From positions 310,001-374,000 of the forward strand of contig NZ_CABPRV010000002.1 in assembly GCF_902459735.1 (NCBI RefSeq): a stretch of 64,000 nucleotides of DNA. The letters are read 5' to 3'. The notes below the pieces were generated by a model. That model made no database searches. It saw only the letters and a list, made by a program, of their open reading frames with translations, and was not told the origin of the DNA. The position numbers and the translations under genes are program-made. This document shows, one piece after another, positions 36,576-43,923 of the stretch; positions within the stretch are counted from its first letter, which is position 1; every line of letters begins with the position of its first letter. Origin of the DNA: Pandoraea capi. GTDB lineage: Bacteria > Pseudomonadota > Gammaproteobacteria > Burkholderiales > Burkholderiaceae.

Positions 36576-37310
36576 TCAACGACCGGCGGCGTAGCCACCG
36601 TCCACCGGCAGAATCGTGCCGGTGACGTAGTCGTTGTCCACGAGATAGCGCACCGCCTGTGCCACGTCTTCCACCTCGGCGATGCGGCCCAGCGGGTGCA
36701 TCTGGCCGAGCGCGTCGTGCGTCTCCGGGGCATGCATCGGCGTATTGACGACGCCCGGCGCGACGGCATTCACCGTCACGCCGAACGGCGCCAGTTCCAG
36801 CGCCAGCGCCTTCGTCGCCTGATTCATGCCGCCCTTGAGGACAGCGGCCAGCAGCGCCGGCACGCCCGAACTGGCCTGGATCGCGATCGATGCCGTCACG
36901 TTCACGATCCGGCCGCTGCGGCGCCCGGTCATATGACGCGCAGCCGCCTGCGAGAAGTACAGCGTACCCTTCAGGTTGGTCGCGATCTGCGTCTCGATCT
37001 CCTCGGGCGTGAAGTCCACGAACGGCTTGGCCGCGAAGATGCCCGCATTGTTGATCAGCACGTCCACGTGCCCATAGACTTCGATCGCCTTCTTGAAGGC
37101 TGTTTCGGCGGCGACCGGATCGGCGACATCGCCCGCGACCGGCAGGAACCGCTCGCCAGCGGCCAGCAACGCGGCCGTTTGCTCGAGACGTGCGCCGCTG
37201 CGCCCCGTCCCCACGACGTTGTACCCGTCGCGCAGGAACGCTTGCGCCAGACCCAGTCCGATACCGCTCGTGGCGCCCGTGATGATGACCGTACGATTCG
37301 ACTTGCTCAT
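36576..37310 (-). CDS. SDR-family oxidoreductase lacking the catalytic Tyr
   Basis: A 244-residue Rossmann protein with TGATSGIG (11-18), NNAG (87-90), the structural Asn112 and Ser141. The YxxxK position reads A155-A-V-L-K159, so the catalytic Tyr is replaced by Ala while the Lys is kept. This is seen in a recognised side branch of SDRs with a VPALLA...KGG segment. Either another residue donates the proton or it has another role. The start at 37310 has AGGA 8 bases upstream. It is divergent from a LysR regulator and is followed by a tautomerase. Confidence 0.88.
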   Translation of the reverse strand: MSKSNRTVIITGATSGIGLGLAQAFLRDGYNVVGTGRSGARLEQTAALLAAGERFLPVAGDVADPVAAETAFKKAIEVYGHVDVLINNAGIFAAKPFVDFTPEEIETQIATNLKGTLYFSQAAARHMTGRRSGRIVNVTASIAIQASSGVPALLAAVLKGGMNQATKALALELAPFGVTVNAVAPGVVNTPMHAPETHDALGQMHPLGRIAEVEDVAQAVRYLVDNDYVTGTILPVDGGYAAGR

Positions 37311-37476
37311 GATGTATGTCCTTGATTTGATCGATGTATCGATGCACGAGTGCACGAACCACCGAGGTGCCCTGAGAGATTCAGGTGATTTCTCCCGCCG
37401 GGGCATCGGCGTATCCGTAAACCCCGCTGGTTGGACACCACTCTATTGATGATTCGAGACGCGAAAAACACATGCG

Positions 37477-37505
37477 ATTACACTTGTCTTTTTACATCGT
37501 GTAAT
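37477..37505. promoter_or_regulatory. LysR operator candidate ATTACAC-N15-GTGTAAT
   Basis: A perfect 7-bp dyad with a 15-bp spacer, ending 20 bp before the LysR start and facing the divergent SDR gene. The position fits autoregulation plus control of the SDR-tautomerase unit. Confidence 0.6.
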
Positions 37506-37525
37506 GAATCGGAGCGGACCAGCGC

Positions 37526-38500
37526 ATGCAACGCCAATTCGACGACGTGCTGCTCGGCAGCATCGAACTCTTCTGTCTGGCGGCCGAAGCCGGCAGTTTT
37601 ACGGCTGCGGCCAATCAGGCCGGGGTCACCCCGGCAGCCGTGAGCCGGTCGGTGGCGCGACTGGAGCAGCGCCTGGGTGTACGGCTGTTCGTACGTTCCA
37701 CGCGCAGCATTCGCCTGACGGAAGGCGGCAGCGCCTATTTTGACGAATGCCGCACGGCGCTGAGCCTGCTGGCCGAGGCGGAGCGCCGGGTCTCCGGTGC
37801 GCAATCGCAGCCTTCGGGCACCTTGCGCATCAGCGTGCCGACGACCTACGGGCATTACCGTCTGCTGCCGCTTCTGCCTGCTTTCCGGGCGCAATATCCG
37901 CTCATCAAGCTGGAGATTCAGATCAGCAATCAGAATGTCGATCTGCATGAAGCCCGCTTCGACTTCGCCGTGCGCTTTCGTGCGCAACCCGAATCGCGCA
38001 TGGTGGCCCGCCATCTTGAAGACGCCGCGCTGGTCGTCATCGCTCATCCCGACTATCTGAGGCAGGCGGGCACGCCCCGAACGCTGGACGATCTCAAGGA
38101 CCACGAATGCATCGAGTTCGATCTCCCGAGTACCGGTCGACCGATCCAGTGGCTGTTCCGCGACGCCGGCGCCGACGTCGAATATCACGCGCACGGCAAC
38201 TTCCGCTGTGCCGACGACGTGCTCGGCGGTGTGGCGCTCGCCAAGGCCGGTGGCGGCATCTTCCAGACGTACCGTTTCATCGTCGAGGAGGATTTGGCGG
38301 CGGGAAGGCTAGTAGAGGTCCTCTCTGCCTACTCGGGACGTTCCCGTCCGGTGAGCCTGATGTTCCCGCATGGCAAGACGCTGCCCTCGCGTGCCCGCGT
38401 TTTTATCGATTTTCTGATGACGGCGCTTGCACATTCATCCGCCTCGCGTAAGAGTGACGTACGCGCCGCAGCCATACCCGCCGCGCCACGACACGACTAG
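37526..38500 (+). CDS. LysR-family regulator
   Basis: A 324-residue LysR protein: helix-turn-helix at about residues 14-45 (FCLAAEAGSFTAAANQAGVTPAAVSRSV) and a two-lobed effector domain. The last 20 residues are an Ala/Arg-rich tail not typical of the family. GGAG stands 14 bases before the ATG. It is divergent from the SDR gene, its likely target. Confidence 0.92.
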   Translation: MQRQFDDVLLGSIELFCLAAEAGSFTAAANQAGVTPAAVSRSVARLEQRLGVRLFVRSTRSIRLTEGGSAYFDECRTALSLLAEAERRVSGAQSQPSGTLRISVPTTYGHYRLLPLLPAFRAQYPLIKLEIQISNQNVDLHEARFDFAVRFRAQPESRMVARHLEDAALVVIAHPDYLRQAGTPRTLDDLKDHECIEFDLPSTGRPIQWLFRDAGADVEYHAHGNFRCADDVLGGVALAKAGGGIFQTYRFIVEEDLAAGRLVEVLSAYSGRSRPVSLMFPHGKTLPSRARVFIDFLMTALAHSSASRKSDVRAAAIPAAPRHD

Positions 38501-38609
38501 ACTCGCAGTACCCGCTGGCAATCATCGACATGCGCAACGTGCCCGATGACCAGCGCCACGCGTCGCGACTGGCTGCCGCGTTCGTGATCCGCGAAATACA
38601 GAGGCTTTT

Positions 38610-39875
38610 GTGACTCCCCCGTCTTCATCCGTTTCCCCCAGCGCCGGTTACACCGAGCGGAATCATCGCTACTGGCAGCGTAATCTGGCGATCTGCGTCT
38701 TTGGCTCGTTCACGACGCTCGCCGGTCTGAGCATGCTGCTGCCGTTCCTGCCGCTGTACGTCAAACAACTCGGCGTCGCGCCGGAATCGGCCGTGATCCA
38801 ATGGTCCGGCGTCGCGTTCAGTGCGACGTTTCTCGGCACCGCCGTCACCGCGCCGATCTGGGGACATCTCGCCGACCGCTTCGGACGTCGACCGATGCTC
38901 ATTCGTGCGGCTGTCGGCATGGTGATCGTGACGTCGCTAATCGGCATTGCACACAACGTCTACCAACTCGTCGCCCTGCGATTGCTGACGGGCCTGATCG
39001 GCGGCTACGCTTCCGCGTCGACGGTCATGATCGGCACGCAGGCGCCGCGCGATCGCGCCGGATGGGCGCTGGGCGTGCTGTCCACCGGTGCGCTCGCCGG
39101 GAATCTGACCGGCCCGCTGATCGGCGGCCTGCTACCGCCATTGCTGGGCATTCGCGGCACGTTCTTCGCCTGCGCGGGCATGATCTCGGTCACCGCGCTG
39201 CTTACCATCTTCGGCGTACGCGAAGACTTCGACCGCACACGCGACAGCAAGCGTCGCACCGAAGCGACGACGCAAACGCGCATGCCGCGCGCGCGTGTGG
39301 GCATCATCGCTGCCATTCTCTTTACCGGGATGATGGTGTTGCTCGCGAATATGTCCATCGAGCCGATCATCACCGTCTACATCGGTCAATTGGGCGTCGA
39401 CGGGGCGCATCTCACGCGCGTGGCCGGTGTGGTGATGGCGAGCTCGGCGCTCGGCAGCATGCTCACTGCGGCAAAGCTCGGTGCATTGGCCGACCGGATC
39501 GGCAGTTGGCGTGTGATCGTTGGCTGCCTGATCGCGACGGCGCTGGTGATGGTGCCGCAAGCGTTCGTGACCGAATGGTGGCAACTGGCGGCACTGCGGG
39601 TATTGATGGGGATGACGCTGGCAGGTCTGCTGCCCGCCATCGGCAAGCTGGCCCGTCATGCGGTCGACGAACGCAGCACCGGCAAGTTGCTCGGCTACCT
39701 TCAGTCGGCGCAGTTCGGCGGTCAGGTGATCGGCCCCATCCTCGGTGGCCAGATCGCGGTGCTCTTCGGACTGCCTGCGGTGTTCTTCATGACGGCCATC
39801 CTGTTGCTGCTTTGCAGCGTGCTCGCGAACCGGGCGCGCTCGGTCAGCGCCCGACTGGCGCAGCAACCCGCCTGA
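38610..39875 (+). CDS. MFS drug:H+ antiporter-like transporter
   Basis: A 421-residue, twelve-helix major facilitator of the DHA1 (TetA/MdtG-like) group. The cytoplasmic loop 2-3 motif GHLADRFGRRPML and a motif C-like segment (GVLSTGALAGNLTGPLIGG) mark it as an exporter. The start is GTG with AGAGG 4-5 bases before it. It converges with a LysR gene only 6 bp away. The substrate is unknown. Confidence 0.92.
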   Translation: MTPPSSSVSPSAGYTERNHRYWQRNLAICVFGSFTTLAGLSMLLPFLPLYVKQLGVAPESAVIQWSGVAFSATFLGTAVTAPIWGHLADRFGRRPMLIRAAVGMVIVTSLIGIAHNVYQLVALRLLTGLIGGYASASTVMIGTQAPRDRAGWALGVLSTGALAGNLTGPLIGGLLPPLLGIRGTFFACAGMISVTALLTIFGVREDFDRTRDSKRRTEATTQTRMPRARVGIIAAILFTGMMVLLANMSIEPIITVYIGQLGVDGAHLTRVAGVVMASSALGSMLTAAKLGALADRIGSWRVIVGCLIATALVMVPQAFVTEWWQLAALRVLMGMTLAGLLPAIGKLARHAVDERSTGKLLGYLQSAQFGGQVIGPILGGQIAVLFGLPAVFFMTAILLLLCSVLANRARSVSARLAQQPA

Positions 39876-39881
39876 CGACAC

Positions 39882-40865
39882 TCATCGGCTCGGGCGGCTC
39901 GGGCGGCTCGGGTTACGCGCGGGGGCCATGGCGGCCAACGCGTCCTCCAGAAAGGCCATCAGCGCTTGCAGTCGTGCGGTCCGCCCGCGGCGCGTGGGCA
40001 CCAGCAACGTGACGGGGGCGCTCTCGAAGTCCCAATCGGCGAGCACGCGCACAAGGCGTCCGGCAGCGACGGCTTCCCGGGTGTCCCACTCCGAGCGCAA
40101 CACCAGCCCCAGTCCCTGCTCGGCCCATTCGCGCGCGACACTGCCGTCGTTGGTCGTGCAGGCAGGCACCACGCGCACGCTGTCACGGGTGGTTTGACGT
40201 CCGGGCGTCGCCGTCGACTTCGCTGACGACTTCACCGCCGCCTTCGCGGGTCGCCGGAATCGCCATAACGTCACGTCTTCGTCGTTCTCCCGAATGCATA
40301 TGCACCGGTGCTGCAATAGCGCTTGCGGGTCCGGCGGCACCCCATGGCGTTGCAGATACGCCGGACTGGCACACAGCCATCGATCGTTAGGCGCCAGCGG
40401 CCGTGCGATCCAAGACGAGTCTCTGACGGTTCCCACGTGGATGACGGCGTCCGAATCATGCTTGTCGGGCCACGGCGTCTCGCGCAGGTCGAATTGCAAG
40501 GTCAGTTCCGGATGCAGCAGGCCGAAGCGCGCCAGCACCGGCGCCACATGATGCCGCCCGTAACCGAACGGCGCTGAAATCCGCAACGTCCCGGTCAATC
40601 GCTTGTCTTCATGACGGAACGATTCAGGAAGCGCTTCCAGTTGCGCGAGCAGCGCCGAGCCTTCACGGGCGAGCCGCTCTCCTTCGGCCGTCAGGCTCAG
40701 TTGGCGCGACGTGCGCGTGGCGAGCGCCAGCCCCAGCGTTGCTTCGAGCTTGCGCAAACGCGTCGAAAGCGCCGGTGGGGTCACGTTGAGCATGCGCGCC
40801 GCCGCACTGAGCGACGCCGACTGCGACAGCGCCTCGATCAGGCGCAGGTCTTCGAGCTGGATCAT
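39882..40865 (-). CDS. LysR-family regulator
   Basis: A 327-residue LysR protein with helix-turn-helix IEALSQSASLSAAARMLNVTPPALSTRL and an effector domain broken by a polar insertion (KAAVKSSAKSTATPGRQTT) in the second half. The tail consists of three SRP-type repeats encoded by a 9-bp tandem repeat. The ATG at 40865 starts the standard LysR N-terminus. It is divergent from the HAD hydrolase and DSD1-type genes, which it may control. Confidence 0.9.
   Translation of the reverse strand: MIQLEDLRLIEALSQSASLSAAARMLNVTPPALSTRLRKLEATLGLALATRTSRQLSLTAEGERLAREGSALLAQLEALPESFRHEDKRLTGTLRISAPFGYGRHHVAPVLARFGLLHPELTLQFDLRETPWPDKHDSDAVIHVGTVRDSSWIARPLAPNDRWLCASPAYLQRHGVPPDPQALLQHRCICIRENDEDVTLWRFRRPAKAAVKSSAKSTATPGRQTTRDSVRVVPACTTNDGSVAREWAEQGLGLVLRSEWDTREAVAAGRLVRVLADWDFESAPVTLLVPTRRGRTARLQALMAFLEDALAAMAPARNPSRPSRPSR
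39886..39912. repeat. Three tandem copies of CGGCTCGGG
   Basis: Three exact 9-bp units that encode the Pro-Ser-Arg repeat at the C-terminus of the LysR protein. The copy number could vary between strains by replication slippage without frame loss. Confidence 0.85.
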
Positions 40866-40881
40866 TAACCTGAGATTAATG
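40863..40881. promoter_or_regulatory. Dyad CATTAA-N7-TTAATG at the LysR start
   Basis: A perfect 6-bp dyad that includes the start codon of the LysR gene on one side. The place suits autorepression and control of the divergent HAD gene. Confidence 0.45.
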
Positions 40882-40983
40882 TTGGATGTGCCGTCATTTA
40901 ACCACGGCACACCCTATCCTTCCTACACTGCGTCATGTCACTGCACCCTATTCACCATCCCGCCTATGAAGACAGAGGCCGAC

Positions 40984-41658
40984 ATGTCCAACATATCCCC
41001 CAAGAACGACGCCAACTGGCCGCGCGCCGTGCTCTTCGATCTGCTGACCGCGTTACTCGACTCGTGGACGGTGTGGAATCGCGCCGCCGGTAGCGAGACC
41101 GCTGGCCGCACCTGGCGCGCCGAGTACCTGCGCCGCACTTACGGCTGTGGTGCCTACGTCAGTTATGAACAGCTCGTGCGCGAAGCGGCCGAACACGTCG
41201 GCCTGCCGCCGTCGGCTCCGCAAGCGCTGGAAGCCGAGTGGATCACGCTGCCCGCCTGGGACGGCGCGCGCGAGTTGCTTCAGGCGCTGCGTCCGCACTG
41301 CAAGCTGGCCGTCGTCACGAACTGTTCGAAGACGCTCGGCCATCAGGCGGCGTCGCTGCTCGCTACCGACGGTTTCGAGTGGGATGTCGTGGTGACGTCT
41401 GAAGAAGCCGGGTTCTACAAGCCGGATCCGCGCCCCTATCGCATGGCGCTCGACAAGCTGGGTGTCGATCCCAGTGACGCCGCGTTCGTCGCAGGCTCCG
41501 GTTACGACCTGTTCGGTACGTCGGCGGTCGGTCTGCGCACGTTCTGGCACAACCGTGTCGGCCTGTCTCGCCCCGATGGCGCGCCTGCACCGGACAGCGA
41601 AGCGCCGACGCTCGCACCGGCGCTCGACTGGCTGCGTCATTTTCACTCCCACGCGTAA
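40984..41658 (+). CDS. HAD-superfamily hydrolase, haloacid dehalogenase type II-like
   Basis: A 224-residue hydrolase. Motif I is VLFDLLTALLD with the nucleophilic Asp, motif II VVTNCS, motif III the Lys in YKPDPRPY, and motif IV AGSGYDLFG with the acidic pair reduced to one Asp. The cap is helical and of type C1. It resembles the 2-haloacid dehalogenase branch more than the phosphatases. The start at 40984 has AGAGG 5 bases upstream. It is followed after 35 bp by a DSD1-family gene, so it may be a phosphatase or dehalogenase in the same pathway. Confidence 0.85.
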   Translation: MSNISPKNDANWPRAVLFDLLTALLDSWTVWNRAAGSETAGRTWRAEYLRRTYGCGAYVSYEQLVREAAEHVGLPPSAPQALEAEWITLPAWDGARELLQALRPHCKLAVVTNCSKTLGHQAASLLATDGFEWDVVVTSEEAGFYKPDPRPYRMALDKLGVDPSDAAFVAGSGYDLFGTSAVGLRTFWHNRVGLSRPDGAPAPDSEAPTLAPALDWLRHFHSHA

Positions 41659-41693
41659 TACCCACGTCAGACTCCCTCACGAGCTCCAGCGAC

Positions 41694-42869
41694 ATGACCT
41701 CGACGCCTAATTTCACGCCTGCCACGCCTGTCCCGCTCGCCGCCTTGCAGGCGCTCGACACTCCCGCCGCCATCATCGATGTGCCGCGCATGCAGCACAA
41801 CATCCAGCGCATGCAGTCGCGCATGGACACGCTGGGCGTGCGCTTCCGGCCTCACGTCAAGACCAGCAAGTGCGTGGAAGTGGCTCACGCGCAAATCGCC
41901 GCAGGCGCGGCGGGCATCACCGTATCCACGCTCAAGGAAGCTGCGCGCTTCTTCGACGACGGCGTGACGGACATCCTCTACGCGGTCGGCATGGTGGCCA
42001 GCAAACTGCCCGCTGCGCTGGCATTGCGGCGGCGCGGCTGCGACCTGAAGATCATCACCGACAGCGTAGCGTCGGCCCAGGCCATCGTCGCGTTCGGCGC
42101 AGAGTTCGGTGAGACGTTCGAAGTCTGGATCGAGATCGATACCGACGGGCACCGCTCGGGGATCCGCCCCGACGAAGACGCGCTGCTCGACGTTGCCCAT
42201 GTTCTGCAAGACGGCGGCGCCACGCTCGGCGGCGTGATGACCCACGCAGGTTCCAGCTACGACTTCGACACGCCGGAAGCGCTCGCCGCCATCGCGGAAC
42301 AGGAGCGTGCCGGTTGCGTGCTGGCAGCAACACGTTTGCGCGAGGCCGGGCTGCCGTGCCCGGTCGTGAGCGTCGGCTCGACGCCGACGGCACTCGCTGC
42401 CCGCCATCTCGAAGGTGTGACCGAAGTCCGTGCCGGGGTATATGTGTTCTTCGATCTCGTCATGCACAACGTGGGCGTTTGCACGACGGACGAACTGGCA
42501 CTGAGCGTGCTGACCACGGTCATCGGGCATCAGGCCGACAAGGGCTGGGCCATCGTCGACGCCGGCTGGATGGCCATGAGTCGCGACCGTGGTACACAAA
42601 AGCAGAAGCGCGATTTCGGCTACGGTCAGGTGTGCCGCATCGACGGCAGCGTCGTGCCGGGCTATGTGCTGAGCGGCGCCAATCAGGAACATGGCATCCT
42701 CTCGCGCGAAGGCGAACCTGATCCCGATATCGTCGCGCGCTTTCCCATCGGCACGCTGTTGCGCATCCTGCCGAATCACGCGTGTGCGACGGGGGCGCAG
42801 TTCCCCGAGTACCACGCGATCGATCCGGCGCACGATCTCGCAACGTGGCCGCGGCTGCACGGCTGGTAA
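41694..42869 (+). CDS. DSD1-family PLP enzyme (D-threonine aldolase / D-serine dehydratase-like)
   Basis: A 391-residue fold-type III (alanine racemase-like) enzyme. The PLP lysine is Lys56 in RPHVKTSKC, and the C-terminal metal site is ILPNHACATG with His and Cys. Family members act on D-threonine, D-serine or D-threo-3-hydroxyaspartate with a divalent metal. It is probably co-transcribed with the HAD gene. The exact D-amino acid cannot be told apart from sequence alone. Confidence 0.9.
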   Translation: MTSTPNFTPATPVPLAALQALDTPAAIIDVPRMQHNIQRMQSRMDTLGVRFRPHVKTSKCVEVAHAQIAAGAAGITVSTLKEAARFFDDGVTDILYAVGMVASKLPAALALRRRGCDLKIITDSVASAQAIVAFGAEFGETFEVWIEIDTDGHRSGIRPDEDALLDVAHVLQDGGATLGGVMTHAGSSYDFDTPEALAAIAEQERAGCVLAATRLREAGLPCPVVSVGSTPTALAARHLEGVTEVRAGVYVFFDLVMHNVGVCTTDELALSVLTTVIGHQADKGWAIVDAGWMAMSRDRGTQKQKRDFGYGQVCRIDGSVVPGYVLSGANQEHGILSREGEPDPDIVARFPIGTLLRILPNHACATGAQFPEYHAIDPAHDLATWPRLHGW

Positions 42870-42920
42870 GCCAAAGCCTCAAAGGGCGGCATAGGCGAGC
42901 CGACAAACCGGCGTAGGCCT

Positions 42921-43838
42921 GTGGCGCGGATCGGCTATTTCTCCAACGGCCCCGAAGGCAGCCTCGTCAGCAGTCATGTAGCAGCAGCAACGCAACGGCT
43001 GGGCATCCTGCTCGCCTATCGTCCCGGCGTGATTGCCGCGCCGCTCGCCGCCCCGGTTGCCGAAGGCCTCAACGCCCGTGCGCTCGACCTCGGCTTCCTC
43101 GGCGATTCGGGCTTCCTGTTCCTCGCGGCGAAAGGGGCGCCGGTCAAACTGATCGCCGTCTCGCGTCAGAACCCGGACACGATTGCGCTGCTCGTGCCGA
43201 AGGATTCGCCGGTGAAGTCGATTCAGGACCTCAAGGGCAAGAAGGTTGCCTACTGGCCCGGCGCCTGGAGTCAGCAACTGACGCTGCGTGCACTGGAAAA
43301 AACGGGCTTGCCCACAGATTATGTGCAGTTCGTCAAGCTCATGCCGATCGATGCCGCCGTGGCGTTGCCCAATGGCGCCATCGACGCGTTCCCGGTCTGG
43401 GAGCCGTACATCTCGCAGCAGGTCGTGCACAACGGCGCGCGTCGGATCATCACGGCGCGCAATCTCATGCCCGGTCTGAGCAGCGTTGCCGCGTATGCGC
43501 CGTCGGTGGGCGCGAAACGTGAGGCCATCGCCGACTTCCTCGTGCGTCAGCAAAAGGCACGCGCCTGGGTGGAGAGCCACAAAGACGTCTACGCCGATCA
43601 GTGGGCGAAGAAGGCAGGCCTGGACCGTGACGTCGCACGTCACTGGATCGGTCAGGCGGGCATGACCATCGACGCCGTCGACAAGCAGGCCGTGGCCGAC
43701 TATCAGGGCACGAGCGACTTCCTGACGCAGACCGGCGCGCTTCCGAACCGGTTCGACGTCAGCAAGATCGTCGACACGTCGTTCACGCAAGTGCTGGAAG
43801 CCAAGGGACAGCCGACGCGGCAAAGCGCGTCGCGTTGA
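42921..43838 (+). CDS. Sulfonate-type ABC substrate-binding protein without a leader
   Basis: A 305-residue protein that starts directly in the mature fold (GTG; VARIGYFSNGPEGSLVSS), continues with LDLGFLGDSGFLFLAAKG, VKSIQDLKGKKVAYWPGAWS and IDAFPVWEPYI, all typical of SsuA/TauA-like binding proteins. There is no signal peptide, Tat motif or lipobox. The frame runs upstream only 16 codons to the stop of the DSD1 gene, and no leader is present in other frames. It is therefore either a cytoplasmic derivative or a gene that has lost its 5' end. It carries no ABC partners beside it. Confidence 0.75.
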   Translation: MARIGYFSNGPEGSLVSSHVAAATQRLGILLAYRPGVIAAPLAAPVAEGLNARALDLGFLGDSGFLFLAAKGAPVKLIAVSRQNPDTIALLVPKDSPVKSIQDLKGKKVAYWPGAWSQQLTLRALEKTGLPTDYVQFVKLMPIDAAVALPNGAIDAFPVWEPYISQQVVHNGARRIITARNLMPGLSSVAAYAPSVGAKREAIADFLVRQQKARAWVESHKDVYADQWAKKAGLDRDVARHWIGQAGMTIDAVDKQAVADYQGTSDFLTQTGALPNRFDVSKIVDTSFTQVLEAKGQPTRQSASR

Positions 43839-43855
43839 TCCGCAATGCCCTGGCA

Positions 43856-43916
43856 GCCGGACGGAAAAGCGCAGATTCGAATCATTCGTGAGTCGTTCTG
43901 GCGTCCTCCGTCCGGC
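43856..43916. terminator. Long-loop hairpin between convergent genes
   Basis: GCCGGACGGA (43856-43865) and TCCGTCCGGC (43907-43916) pair perfectly; the loop contains the small palindrome GATTCGAATC. It sits between the leaderless binding protein and aconitase, which converge. Confidence 0.5.
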
Positions 43917-43923
43917 CGTCGCA

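Noticed and set aside
36280-37362. One 360-codon frame joining the tautomerase to upstream sequence
   Set aside because: Only the last 71 codons are a real protein with its own ribosome site; the rest is the SDR gene read in the wrong frame.
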